Source: Deltaproteobacteria bacterium
GTDB lineage: Bacteria; Myxococcota; Kuafuiibacteriia; Kuafuiibacteriales; Kuafuiibacteriaceae
Assembly (NCBI GenBank): GCA_020632995.1
Contig: JACKEN010000008.1
Location: forward strand, 62,001 to 126,000
Length of the DNA stretch: 64,000 bases
Direction of reading: 5' to 3'
Every line of letters begins with the position of its first letter. The stretch's first letter is position 1. Made by a program: the position numbers and the translations under genes. Positions 26,023-35,299 of the stretch are shown here, in pieces. Under the pieces are notes generated by a model. It was not told the origin of the DNA. It saw only the letters and a list, made by a program, of their open reading frames with translations, and did not search any database.

Positions 26023-26936
26023 CTACTTCTTCTTCGTGCGCCCGCGCTTCCGCGTTGTCTCAGCCAGCACGAAGTCCACCAACGCCCGCACCGCGGGGCG
26101 GCGCACCGCCTCGCGCGGGTAGATGAGGGAGAACGCGCGGGAGCGCCCGGCGTGCGGGCGGAGCACCTCCACCAGGGTGCCCGCGGCCAGCTCGCGCTCC
26201 ACGAGGAAGTGGTAGGTCTGCACCAGGCCTGCGCCGGAGCGGGCGAAGGTCACCAGGCCCAGGATGTCGCCGCGGATCCGGGTGGCCACCTTGGGGATCA
26301 GCGCCTCGGGCCCCGCTTCGAAGCTCCACGGAGGAGCCGCCCGGTGCGCGGCATGACGAAGACCGCGCAGGCGTGCTCGTGCAGGGCCTCCGGGGTCTTG
26401 GGGGTGCTGTGCTCGGCGAGGTACTCGGGGCTCGCGAAGACCCCCACCGTGAAGTCGCCCAGCGGGCGGGCCACGAAGCTCGCGTCCTCGAACGCGCCGC
26501 CCCGCACCGCGACGTCGAAGCCCTCGCGGATGAAGTCTACGTTGCGGTTCGAGATCTCGACGTCGAGGGTGATGCGCGGATAGCGGCGGTGGAACGCGCC
26601 CACCAGGGGCAGGAAGCGGTGGTGCCCGTAGCTGGTGGGGACGCTGATGCGGACCTCGCCCGCCGGCTCGTCCTCCGCCCCGCGCAGGGCCAGCGCTGCG
26701 TCCCCCAACGTGGCCAGCGCGGCCTGGCAGGCGTCGTAGTACCGGCGCCCGGCCTCGGTCACCTCGACGTGGCGGGTGTTGCGCCGGAGCAGCGTCACCC
26801 CGAGGTGGCCCTCGAGCCGCGCCACCGCCCGGCTCGCGGCCTGGGGCGTGACCCCCGCCGCCTTCGCGGCCTGGGTGAAGTTGCCGAGCTCCACCGTGAG
26901 CCGGAACGCCTCGATCTCCGTCAGCTTCGGGACCAT
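26023..26936 (-). CDS. LysR-family transcriptional regulator (frame break)
   Basis: A LysR regulator of about 304 residues after correction. It has the N-terminal winged helix (LTEIEAFRLTVELGNFTQAA, VTPQAASRAVARLEGHLG) and the effector domain typical of the DhcR/CrgA-like group (ISVPTSYGHHRFLPLVGAF, GFDVAVRGG). The basic tail ends RKRGRTKKK. One base is missing near 26325-26345. Adding one G gives TGRAPPWSFEAGPEALIP. It is divergent from a DJ-1/PfpI gene. The shared 121-nt gap has a TTGTACC dyad, so it probably regulates that gene. Confidence 0.82.
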
Positions 26937-26943
26937 CGACTAT

Positions 26944-26962
26944 TTGTACCAAGAAGGTACAA
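26944..26962. promoter_or_regulatory. 19-bp dyad between lysR and DJ-1/PfpI genes
   Basis: TTGTACC-AAGAA-GGTACAA is a perfect inverted repeat with 7-bp arms, 7 nt from the lysR start and about 95 nt from the divergent gene. It has the T-N11-A shape bound by LysR proteins. Confidence 0.65.
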
Positions 26963-27057
26963 GTCGTTCAATCATCTGTGCTCTACCGGTGTCGGCGGGG
27001 TCCTGGCCAGATGGTGCCTCTGCGACGCATCGACGCGCCGCAAGAAAGGTTGCCAAC

Positions 27058-27748
27058 ATGTCCACGTTCCGAATCCTGATCATCCTCACCAGCCACGCCC
27101 AGCTGGGCGACACCGGCCGGCCTACCGGCTTCTACCTCTCCGAGGTCACCCACCCCACCCACGTCTTCGCGCAAGCGGGCTTTCAGGTGGACTACGCCAG
27201 CCCCAAGGGCGGCGCCGCTCCCATGGACGGGGTGGATCGCAAGGACCCCATCAACGCCACCTACCTCGACGACCCGGCGTGGATGGCGCGGATCCGCGCC
27301 ACCCTCCGCGTCGACGAGGTCGACCCGTCGAGGTACGACGCGGTCTTCCTCGCCGGCGGCCACGGCACGATGTGGGACCTGCCCGACGACGCGGCCCTGC
27401 AGGCCCTGCTGGCTCGGACCTACGACGCAGGCAAAGTGGTGGCCGCGGTGTGTCACGGGCCGGCGGGCCTGGTGAACGTGAAGCTCTCCGACGGGCGCTA
27501 CCTGGTGGCGGGCAAGCAGGTGGCCGCCTTCACCGACGCGGAGGAGGCGGCGGTGGAGCTCACCGACGTCGTCCCGTTCCTGCTGGCGTCGCGTCTGCGA
27601 GCGCGGGGCGCAGAGGTGAAGCCGGCGCCGAACTTCACGAAGAACGTGGTGGTGAGCGAGCGCCTGGTGACCGGCCAGAACCCGGCGTCGGCAGGGGTTG
27701 CTGCAGGCGGTGGTGGAGGTGCTGCGCGCGGCGAGGCGCGCGCCCTGA
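27058..27748 (+). CDS. DJ-1/PfpI-family (Hsp31-like) protein (frame break near 3' end)
   Basis: A class-I glutamine-amidotransferase-like protein of about 229 residues. It opens MSTFRILIILTSHAQLGD with YLSEVTHPTHVFAQAGFQVDYASPKGG (cited in part), then AVFLAGGHGTMWDLPDD and the nucleophile elbow AAVCHGPAGLVNV with catalytic Cys. The Glu of YLSEV and the His after Cys complete the usual Hsp31/YhbO-type site. Such proteins act as glyoxalase III, deglycase or chaperone. Near the end one extra G in the run 27694-27697 breaks the frame. The corrected ending is QAVVEVLRAARRAP. It is divergent from lysR and probably its target. Confidence 0.8.
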
Positions 27749-27756
27749 CGCGCCGG

Positions 27757-28899
27757 CTACTTCACCGTCAGGATGGCCTCGGACAGCACGTTCAAGGCCG
27801 GCAGGTCGTCCACCACCTCGTCGAGGAACGGCAGGGCCATCGCCCCGTGGCCCCCGTCCCGCAGGCCCTCGCGCTCCAGCTCGTCCAGCAGCTTGCGGTC
27901 GGACTCGATGCGCACCGCCTCGCCGTTGGCGAGGGGGGCGAGCTTCTCGAGCGCGTCCAACAGGTGGGCGTCGGTCTCGCCGCCCGCGGCGAGGCGCTCG
28001 CGGGCGTCGTGCGGGGGCTCGAGGTCCTGGCGGCCGGCGTAGCTGCGGTTGAGGACGAAGCCCTCCGCCACCAGGCCGAGGTCCTTGATGCGGCCCTTGA
28101 AGAACACCGCCTCGGTGAGGGCGGCCTCCTCGGGGCTGGCGATGACCACGAAGGCGGCCTGATCCGACAACAGGAGCTTGCGCACCCCCGAGGCGTGGAT
28201 CCGCATCTTGTTGAAGAGCTTGCCGAAGGAGCCGAGGAAGGTGGACAGCTCCTCCGCGAAGCCCTCGCCGAAGGTGCGTGTCAACGCGGTCTGCACGACC
28301 TTGGCCGCGGCGCGCACCACCGGGTTCGGCTTCTTGTCGGGGTCCGGCGCGAACACCGCCAACGTGCGCTCGTCGAGGAAGCGCGCCAGCCTGCGCGGGG
28401 CGTCGAGGAAGTCCAGCGCGTTCCGGGACGGCGGGGTGTCGAGGATGATGAGGTCGTACTGGCCCCGCTCCTTGAACTCGAAGAGGGCCTCGGCCGCGGT
28501 GTACTCCTGCAGGCCGGTCACCACCTCGCACAGGGCCTGGTAGAGGCGGGTGCCGCGGATCTTGGCCGCGTCCTCCGCGGTGGGGGCGAAGCGATCCACC
28601 ACGCCCTCCAGCACCACCTTGGGGTCGAGCATCCACGCGTGCAGCTCGCCCCCGGGCGGGAGCTCGATGCCGGCCTTCGCAAGCAGGCCTGCGTCGATGT
28701 GCACCGGCTCCTTGCCGGTGGGCGGGATGCCCAGCGCCTGGGCCAGGCGACGCGCGGGGTCGATGGTGAGCACCAGCGCGCGGCGCCCCTCCTTGGCCGC
28801 GGCGAGCGCGAGGGCGGCGGAGGTGGTGGTCTTGCCGACGCCGCCGGCGCCGCAGCACACCACCACCGTCTTGCTCTTCACCAACGCGCCCAGCTTCAC
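27757..28899 (-). CDS. ArsA/Get3-family ATPase (second of pair)
   Basis: A 380-residue ATPase of the anion-transporting (ArsA/Get3) type. It has the deviant Walker A CCGAGGVGKTTTSAA, switch-like TIDPARRLAQALG and Walker B-type YDLIILDTPPSRNALDFL. A long helical region in the second half could bind a client helix. No arsenic genes (arsB, arsC, arsR) are nearby, so arsenite export is unlikely. Its start overlaps the stop of the other ArsA-like gene by ATGA, so the two are made together and may form a heterodimer. It is convergent with the DJ-1 gene, with stops 8 nt apart. Confidence 0.82.
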   Translation of the reverse strand: MKLGALVKSKTVVVCCGAGGVGKTTTSAALALAAAKEGRRALVLTIDPARRLAQALGIPPTGKEPVHIDAGLLAKAGIELPPGGELHAWMLDPKVVLEGVVDRFAPTAEDAAKIRGTRLYQALCEVVTGLQEYTAAEALFEFKERGQYDLIILDTPPSRNALDFLDAPRRLARFLDERTLAVFAPDPDKKPNPVVRAAAKVVQTALTRTFGEGFAEELSTFLGSFGKLFNKMRIHASGVRKLLLSDQAAFVVIASPEEAALTEAVFFKGRIKDLGLVAEGFVLNRSYAGRQDLEPPHDARERLAAGGETDAHLLDALEKLAPLANGEAVRIESDRKLLDELEREGLRDGGHGAMALPFLDEVVDDLPALNVLSEAILTVK

Positions 28900-29852
28900 G
28901 GCATCACCTCGACCGGGGACGGATCGCCGAGGTGCACCTGCCGCAGGGCCAGACCGACGTGCTCCATGATCTCCTGGCTGTCGGTGGTGGTGTCACAGAG
29001 CGGGATCTCGACCCGGTTCACCCCCGCCGGGACGCCGGCCCGGAAGCGCGCGCGGGCGTCGAGGGCCCGCTCGAGGCGCCGGAACTCGCGCGTGCCGAGG
29101 AGCGGCTCGGTGGCCCGGCCGCGCATGTGCGCGTCGAGGGCGGCGCGCTCGGTCTCGCTGAAGGCGTGCTTCGGCATGCGGTTCAGGACCATCGCGCGCA
29201 CCGGCACGTTCAGCTTCTTCAGGCCCTCCTCGAGCTCGAGGCCCTCCTGCACCGGCAGGGCCTCGGGGAGGGTCACCACCACCGCGCCGGTCCGGGCGGG
29301 GTGGGTGAGGGCGTCGAGGCCCTCCTGGATGGCGCCGCCGATCAGGCCGCTCGAGGGCAGGATCCGGAGCACCGTGCGGGGCAGCGACACCAGGCCGAGG
29401 GCGTGGCCGGTGGCGGGGAGGTCGACCACCACGTGGTCCCAGCGCTCCCGGAGCAGCGTCACCAGCATGTAGAGGGTGCCGATCTCGGGGAAGGCGGGGG
29501 CGGCGAGGAGGAACCGGTTCAGCGCGGCGGAGCGCATCGCCGCGTTGGCCAGCATCCCGGAGTGCAGGGCGGCGGACAGGAACAGGCGGTGTCCGGCGGA
29601 GGGGGTGATGCGGACCCCGTCCACGTTGTCATCGAGCCGGATCGGGGCCTCCCCGTGGGGGCGGGGCTGGCCAAAGAAGCCGAGCAATGGCGAGGTGTTG
29701 GCCACCTCGGAGGTGACCTCGGCGAGGAGGACGCGCTTGCCCTCCGCCTGGGCGGCCCGGGCCAGGGCGGCGGCGATGGTGGTCTTCCCCACCCCGCCTT
29801 TGCCCGTGACCAGGACCAGCTCCCGGTTCCAGATGTGCTCGCCGGTGGCCAC
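28896..29852 (-). CDS. ArsA/Get3-family ATPase (first of pair)
   Basis: A 318-residue ATPase with Walker A VTGKGGVGKTTIAAAL, DHVVVDLPATGHALGL as the Walker B/switch II region, and the C-terminal adenine-binding NRVEIPLCDTTTDS. It starts at GTG. It is shorter than its partner and lacks that protein's extended helical part. Tandem ArsA-like genes of this sort are known in actinobacteria and myxobacteria with no established role. The ATGA overlap to the second gene implies tight stoichiometry. Confidence 0.8.
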   Translation of the reverse strand: MATGEHIWNRELVLVTGKGGVGKTTIAAALARAAQAEGKRVLLAEVTSEVANTSPLLGFFGQPRPHGEAPIRLDDNVDGVRITPSAGHRLFLSAALHSGMLANAAMRSAALNRFLLAAPAFPEIGTLYMLVTLLRERWDHVVVDLPATGHALGLVSLPRTVLRILPSSGLIGGAIQEGLDALTHPARTGAVVVTLPEALPVQEGLELEEGLKKLNVPVRAMVLNRMPKHAFSETERAALDAHMRGRATEPLLGTREFRRLERALDARARFRAGVPAGVNRVEIPLCDTTTDSQEIMEHVGLALRQVHLGDPSPVEVMP

Positions 29853-30050
29853 GGCTGCCGCCCATTCTCTTGCACGGTGTGGCGCTCAGGTCCATGCAGA
29901 CCAGGGCCGAAAAGCGCGCGGGACGCCCAGGGAGACACTCACCCCTGCCGCGAGGGCCTCCGTGCACCACAGGGTGTGGCGCGCGGCCCTCGATCCGGGG
30001 CCCTCGCGTTCCCCCAGGCCACGGCATGGAACGTGCTCTCGGGCACGCGC

Positions 30051-30942
30051 ATGGTCATCGCGGTCAGCCCCCAGCTTCGCCAGAACCTCCTCGAGCCCGC
30101 CCACCGGGACCGGAGCCCTGCAGGAGCCCCAGGACGTTCAGCCGGAAGAGCCGGCGCTCGACAGCGACGCGATGCGGGCGTGGTCCGGCGCCGCCGACCC
30201 GACCTCGAACAGCTTCCAGCCGAACGCCGCGGTGTTCCGGCCGGGGGTCGACGACGCCACGGTCAGCGAGGTCAACCGCCGCGGCGGCTTCGGGCCCCGG
30301 GTGGTGGCGGGCAACCGGCTCTCGCTCCCGGCCACCCCCGGGCAGGCGCTCCGCATCGAGCACCTCGCTCGGAGCAACCAGGCGCTCCGCCAGAGGATCG
30401 AGGAGCTCAACCCCAACTACGCGCGGAGCTTCGTCAGCACCCGGGATCCGCAGACGCCGCAGCAGGCGATCCGGTCCCTCGAGGTCCAGCGCGACGTCTA
30501 CACCCGCGACCTGCAGCAGCTGACGGCGGGGAACCGCGTCGACCTGTACCCGCGCGGCATCCCGGGGCTGCGGACCCCTGGCGTCTCCACCGACCTGCAG
30601 ACCGCCGCGCGCCGGATCGACAGCCTGTCGCGCCAGCCCGGCAACAGCACCGTCAATGGGCGCTACTCCTACGGCGACACGCTGGCCCTCGCCGGCCGCT
30701 TCGTCGGGCAGGGCTTCACCACGTCCCGGCGCCCGGGCGAGCCGATCATCATGCGGTCGGCGGACGGGCTGCGGGAGGTGCGCCTGCCCCAGTACAAGTC
30801 GGGTGTGCATCCCCAGAGCCTGCAGCCGTACTCGTCGACCGGCTACGTCGCGAACTTCCTGACCTTCAACGCGCCGGTGGGTACCGCGCGGCGCGGCGGG
30901 CCCTTCAGCAACGTGCACATCGACGTGGTCCCCACCGAGTGA
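30051..30942 (+). CDS. protein with possible toxin-like C-terminal domain (frame break near 5' end)
   Basis: A predicted protein of about 296 residues after correction that I do not recognise. It begins MVIAVSPQLRQNLLEPAHR without a signal peptide. Removing one G from GGG 30106-30108 joins this to TGALQEPQDVQPEEPALD. A helical middle part (ALRIEHLARSNQALRQRIEELN; LEVQRDVYTRDLQQLTAG) leads to a compact C-terminal domain of about 100 residues with RLPQYKSG, STGYVANFLTF and a terminal GPFSNVHIDVVPTE. The ANF... N-x-H-x-D ending recalls C-terminal domains of some polymorphic toxins, but this is only a pattern likeness. Without the correction, translation could start at ATG 30172. Confidence 0.5.
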
Positions 30943-30998
30943 AAAACCGCGCGCCGCGGGCTTGACCGGGTGGTCGCCCCCCACGAAGGTGACACCGG

Positions 30999-31259
30999 GT
31001 GTTCACGCGGACCGGCAACCTCGCGCGGCGGGTAGCGTCTCGGCTCCTGGCCCGGGACGCGGTCTTCGCGCAGGCCCAGCGCGCCTTCGTCGGCAGCCTG
31101 GAGGCGCGCCGCGCGGTCGATCGCAACATCGGGCGCATACTCGCCGCCCTGAACCTGCCCTCCCACCAGGAGCTCGAGCGCCTGTACGACGACGTCCGCG
31201 CGTTGGAGCAGGATGTGAGTGAGCTGACGCGCCGCGCCGAGCGTCTGACGGAGCGCTGA
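30999..31259 (+). CDS. small coiled-coil protein, phasin-like
   Basis: An 86-residue helical protein starting at GTG. The N-terminal half is basic and Ala-rich (LARRVASRLLARDAVF). The second half is LNLPSHQELERLYDDVRALEQDVSEL, which resembles the heptad segment in phasin or polyhydroxyalkanoate-synthase-associated proteins (NLPS... LYD.V..LE). No PHA genes are near. It lies 56 nt after the preceding gene and could share its transcript. I see no feature that marks it as an immunity protein. Confidence 0.5.
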   Translation: MFTRTGNLARRVASRLLARDAVFAQAQRAFVGSLEARRAVDRNIGRILAALNLPSHQELERLYDDVRALEQDVSELTRRAERLTER

Positions 31260-31269
31260 CGGGCCTCCA

Positions 31270-31299
31270 TTGCCCGGCCTCGCGGCTCGGTGGTATACC
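31270..31299 (+). promoter_or_regulatory. possible sigma-70-type promoter for FHA-activator gene
   Basis: TTGCCC at 31270-31275 and TATACC at 31294-31299, with an 18-nt spacer, lie 25 nt before the TTG start at 31325. The -10-like box sits in GGTGGTATACCGCC. It is weak and based on spacing only. Confidence 0.3.
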
Positions 31300-31324
31300 G
31301 CCCTACGCCTGGGGTTTCGAGGAT

Positions 31325-32737
31325 TTGGCGGGCAACGGAGAAGACCAGTTCACGAAGACCCGGGAGGCGACTCTCGGGGAGCGGCGCGCCATCGTCTATC
31401 AGCGCTGCCGCATCTCTGTGACCAGCGGCCCCGATGAGGGCCAGTCGATCGAGAGCGAGAAGGACGTCGTTCGCATCGGCTCGGTGGCCGGCAACGACCT
31501 CGTGGTGCGCGATCCCGCGGTGAGCCGCTATCACCTCGAGGTCCACAAGCGCGACGGCGAGTACGTCATCAAGGACAACGGCTCCACCAACGGCACGTTC
31601 GTGGGGGCGCTCCGGGTGAAGGAGGCCACCATCCGCCGACGGGGCGAGATCCAGATCGGCGACAGCACGCTCTTGTTCGAGCCGAGCGACACCGAGCTGG
31701 TGGTGGAGCCCTCCGGGGCCGAGCGGTGCGTCGACCTCGTCGGCCGCTCGGTGCCGATGCGCGAGATCTACACCGTCATCGAGCGGGTCGCGCCGACCGA
31801 GCTCACCATCCTGGTGACGGGCGAGACGGGCACCGGCAAGGAGCTGGTGGCCCGCGCGCTCCACGCGAAGAGCCGCAGGAAGGCGGGGCCCTTCGTCACC
31901 CTGGACTGCTCGGCCTTGCCGCCGACCCTCATCGAGAGCGCCCTGTTCGGGCACGAGAAGGGCGCCTTCACCGGGGCGGACCAGGCCTACGCGGGCGTAT
32001 TCGAGCGCGCGGACGGCGGCACGTTGTTCCTGGACGAGCTGGGTGAGCTGCCGCTCGAGCTGCAACCCAAGTTGCTTCGCGCGTTGGAGCGGGGCGAGAT
32101 CCAGCGGCTGCGGGGCGACAAGACGATCCGGGTCGACGTGCGCGTCATCGGCGCGACCAACCGCGACCTGCACAAGATGGTGCAGGACGGCACCTTCCGC
32201 GGCGACCTCTACTACCGCCTCGCGGTGATCCGCATCGAGCTGCCGGCGCTGCGCCAGCGGCTGCTGGACCTGCCGGTGATCGTCGAGGAGTTCTTCCGGC
32301 GCTACGGGGCCGAGCTCTCCGAGACCGGCGCGAAGGCGTTCCGGCTGGGACCGGGCGCGGTGGCGGCGCTCGAGACCTACGACTGGCCGGGGAACATCCG
32401 CGAGCTGATGAACGTCCTGCGGCGGGCCGCGGTCTTCGCGCGGGGCGACGAGATCACGGTGGCGGACCTCCCGGAGGAGATCTCCGGCGGCAAGGACCGC
32501 GCGAAGAGCGGCAGCGCGTCCGGGAGCCACGCGGTGGCCCTGCCCGACGCGTCGGTGCCCTTCAAGGACGCCAAGGCCAAGGTGCTCGACGCGTTCGAGC
32601 GGCAGTATCTGCAAGACCTCTTGCTTCGCCACAAGCAGAACATCAGCAAGGCGGCGCGCGAGGCGGGGATCGACCGGCGACACCTGTATCGGCTCCTCGA
32701 CAAGTACGAGATCGACGCGGCGGACCGGGAAGACTGA
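31325..32737 (+). CDS. FHA-domain sigma-54-dependent transcriptional activator
   Basis: A 470-residue bacterial enhancer-binding protein. The N-terminal FHA domain (RIGSVAGNDLVVRDPAVSRYH, cited in part as VRDPAVSRYH; then DNGSTNGTFV) binds phosphothreonine. The AAA+ domain has Walker A GETGTGKE, the sigma-54 contact loop GAFTGA at residue 213, and Walker B GGTLFLDELGEL. The C-terminus has a Fis-type helix-turn-helix (ISKAAREAGIDRRHLYRLL). FHA-fused activators are typical of Myxococcota and link Ser/Thr kinase signalling to sigma-54 promoters. The kinase at 55813 is a conceivable partner but far away. It starts at TTG. The next gene begins directly after its stop. Confidence 0.92.
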   Translation: MAGNGEDQFTKTREATLGERRAIVYQRCRISVTSGPDEGQSIESEKDVVRIGSVAGNDLVVRDPAVSRYHLEVHKRDGEYVIKDNGSTNGTFVGALRVKEATIRRRGEIQIGDSTLLFEPSDTELVVEPSGAERCVDLVGRSVPMREIYTVIERVAPTELTILVTGETGTGKELVARALHAKSRRKAGPFVTLDCSALPPTLIESALFGHEKGAFTGADQAYAGVFERADGGTLFLDELGELPLELQPKLLRALERGEIQRLRGDKTIRVDVRVIGATNRDLHKMVQDGTFRGDLYYRLAVIRIELPALRQRLLDLPVIVEEFFRRYGAELSETGAKAFRLGPGAVAALETYDWPGNIRELMNVLRRAAVFARGDEITVADLPEEISGGKDRAKSGSASGSHAVALPDASVPFKDAKAKVLDAFERQYLQDLLLRHKQNISKAAREAGIDRRHLYRLLDKYEIDAADRED

Positions 32738-33851
32738 GTGCGTCGGTCTGCGATCGCGGTTGTGTGGGTGGTGCTCGCGGGCTGCGCGACGCCCACCGCG
32801 CCCGCGGCGCCTCATCGCTTCGACCCCGGCGCCTTGAAGGGGCCGAAGGTCGGGACGCCGAACGAGGTCCTCGTCCTCGGGACCCCGCACCTGTCGGGCC
32901 TCCCGCCCGCGTTCGAGGCGGCCCAGCTCGCGCCCTTGATCAGCCGGCTGGCCGGCTGGCACCCGCAGGCGATCGCGATCGAGTCGCTCTCGGGCCCGCA
33001 GTGCGCCTTCATGCGGCGCTTCCCCGAGCGCTACGCGGAGTCGGTCGAGGTCTACTGCTACGATCCGGCCGAGGCGCAGGCGGCCACTGGCCTCGACGTG
33101 CCGGCCGCCACCGCCGAGGCCGGCGCCTGCTGGCCGGGTGGCCCGAGGCGCCCTCCGCGGCCGACCGCCGACGGCTGGCCGCGGTGTTCCTGGCCGCAGG
33201 TGAGCCTGCGTCGGCGCTCTCGTGCAGTGGCTGCGGCTCCCCGAGGCGGAGCGGCACGAGGACGAGGTGCTGGACGCGCCGCTGGTCGAGCGGCTGAAGA
33301 AGCTCGAGGTCCGCCGGAACGAGAACTCGCTCCTCGCCGCGCCCCTGGCGGCGGCGGCTGGCCTGGAGCGCGTCCACGCCATGGACGACCACACCACCGA
33401 CGACGTGGTCGCGGACGAGGCGGCCTTCGGCAAGGCGATCATGGCGGCCTGGAAGAACCCGGCGGGCGAAGCGCGGGTGGCCCAGAGCCAGGCGCTCGAG
33501 GCGCGGCTCGGCGCGCCTGACGGGATGATGGCGCTGTATCGCGCGTACAACGCGCCGGGCATGGCGCAGGTGGTGTTCGAGAGCGACTTCGGCGCGGCGC
33601 TCGAGGAGCCCTCGCCCGAGGGCTACGGGCGCCAGTACGTCGGGCAGTGGGAGGCGCGGAACCTGCGCATGGCCGCGAGCATCCGCGAGATGGTGGGTGC
33701 GCGGCCCGGGGTGCGGGCGCTGGTCATCGTGGGGGCCTCACACAAGGGCTACCTGGAGGCCTACCTCGACCTGATGCATGACGTGCGGGTGGTGGATACG
33801 GGGCCGGTGCTCGAGGACCGCGGACCGCAAGATTCGGCGCGCGCCCCCTGA
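32738..33851 (+). CDS. DUF5694-type lipoprotein (two frame breaks)
   Basis: A lipoprotein of about 371 residues after correction. GTG directly follows the TGA of the sigma-54 activator. The lipobox is VVLAGC. The TraB-like DUF5694 core is EVLVLGTPHLSGLPPAF, HPQAIAIESLSGPQC, NENSLLAAPL and ALVIVGASHKGYLEAYLDLM. Two missing bases, near 33118-33125 and 33216-33222, put the middle segment in another frame (RRLLAGWPEAPSAADRRRLAAVF, cited in part as LLAGWPEAPSAADRR). All three segments fit one family member. Function is unknown. Related TraB/PrgY proteins are putative peptidases. Confidence 0.72.
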
Positions 33852-33897
33852 CCCGCGGTGCCTTCCCAAGGCCCGACGGCGCGGGCAAGCTGCGCCG

Positions 33898-34821
33898 ATG
33901 ACGATGGACGAGGACTACGAGATCGGCGACGCGTCGTTCCAGCAGCTGGTGCGCGGCGACGCGGTGATCGGGCTGATCTCCGACGTGCCGGGGATGGAGC
34001 GGCGGATGATGGACGCCCTGTGGCGGGCGGCCGCGCGCGGGTCGGCCCGGGCGTACCGCCGCATTGGCGACTGCTACCTGGCGACGCGCAGGGAGATCGG
34101 CGCGTTCCATGGCGTGGACGCGGCCGATGCCGCGACGCGGCCGTGGTCGAGCGAGGCGCAGGCCATCGTGGACGAGGAGGATCCTGCGGTGGAAGCTGCC
34201 TTGCGCGCCTACTTCGAGGCCGCGCGGCTGGGGCTGCGCGAGGCGGCGATGCTCTTCGCGCGCGCCTCTCGAGCGTCCTCGCGCGACAACCAGCGACGTG
34301 CGCTCACGGTGCTGGAGGGTCTGCACGCTCCGACCGCCGAGGAGGTCTATCAGGCGGGTCTCGTGCAGAACTGGCTCGGTGAGCTCGCGGCGAGCGCGAA
34401 GACGCACCATCGCGCGGCCGAGGCCGGGAGCATGGACGCGGCCTTCGAGCTCCACATCCTGTACGCGCAGGGGTTGGGCGTCGAGCGGGATGTGGGCACG
34501 TCCGAGGCGTGGCTCCAGCGTGCGGCCGAGGGCCACCACCCGCGCGCGCTCTACAACCTCGGCGCGGCGTGGGCCTCAGGGCGCGCGGGCGCCGTCGACA
34601 TGGAGAAGGCCGCCGACTACTACCGGCGCGCGGCCGAGTACGGCAACGCACGCGCCGCAGCCACGCTTGGGGTGATGATCCTGACCGGCGAGCTGGCGGG
34701 CACCGAAGAGGAGGCGTGCTCGTGGCTCGACCAGGCCGATGAGGGCGGCAGCCCGAGCTGGGAGATGCTCGACGCGGTCGGCCTCGACGATCCGCGGGCC
34801 CGAGGGCCTGAATCGGACTGA
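33898..34821 (+). CDS. Sel1-repeat protein
   Basis: A 307-residue helical protein with Sel1-like repeats at about residues 170-290 (AAFELHILYAQGLGVERD, ALYNLGAAWASGRAGAVD, AAATLGVMILTGELAG). These form a protein-binding solenoid. The N-terminal half is also helical, with a possible degenerate set of repeats. There is no signal peptide, so it is probably a cytoplasmic scaffold. The ATG at 33898 lies 46 nt after the DUF5694 stop, and the genes may be co-transcribed with the FHA activator. Confidence 0.75.
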   Translation: MTMDEDYEIGDASFQQLVRGDAVIGLISDVPGMERRMMDALWRAAARGSARAYRRIGDCYLATRREIGAFHGVDAADAATRPWSSEAQAIVDEEDPAVEAALRAYFEAARLGLREAAMLFARASRASSRDNQRRALTVLEGLHAPTAEEVYQAGLVQNWLGELAASAKTHHRAAEAGSMDAAFELHILYAQGLGVERDVGTSEAWLQRAAEGHHPRALYNLGAAWASGRAGAVDMEKAADYYRRAAEYGNARAAATLGVMILTGELAGTEEEACSWLDQADEGGSPSWEMLDAVGLDDPRARGPESD

Positions 34822-34860
34822 TTGGCGCAACAGCTGCCTACACCAGCCGACAATGTAGGT

Positions 34861-35241
34861 ATGGCCCGGGATCCCCTCACCGACGTGCTGTTCGGCCGCG
34901 GTCGCCCCACCTTCGAGCTCCCGGATCTGCCCGAGTACGAGCCCCCGCGCCCGAACCTCATCGGTCCCGGCCGTGGCGCGCCCCCGGTGGTGTTCGAGCA
35001 TCCGCCCCTGGAGCAGGCCGAGTTCTATCTGCGGCGTGGCCTCGACGCCTATCAGCGGGGCGAGGTCCGCGAGGCGGGGCAGGATCTCCGCACCGCGGTG
35101 GAGATCGAGGCCACCACCCCGGTGGACCGCGCGCGCTTCCAGCACCGGATCACCACCGGCAATCGCCTCGAGCGGGCCGGCCTCCAGCAGGAGGCGGCGC
35201 AGTACCGGGCCCACACCATCCGCTTGTTCGATCGGCGCTGA
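34861..35241 (+). CDS. hypothetical protein with single TPR-like hairpin
   Basis: A 126-residue protein of unknown function. The first half is Pro-rich (FELPDLPEYEPPRPNLIGPG). The second is helical with a TPR-like unit (AEFYLRRGLDAYQRGEVREA, then RLERAGLQQEAAQYRAHTI). The ATG at 34861 is preferred. A TTG immediately after the Sel1 stop is in the same frame and would add 13 residues. It lies 39 nt after the Sel1 gene and may function with it. Confidence 0.55.
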   Translation: MARDPLTDVLFGRGRPTFELPDLPEYEPPRPNLIGPGRGAPPVVFEHPPLEQAEFYLRRGLDAYQRGEVREAGQDLRTAVEIEATTPVDRARFQHRITTGNRLERAGLQQEAAQYRAHTIRLFDRR

Positions 35242-35299
35242 AGCGCTCGGTGGGCCCCGTTCAGGGACGCTGACCAGAGCACCGTGCTACGCTCCACCC

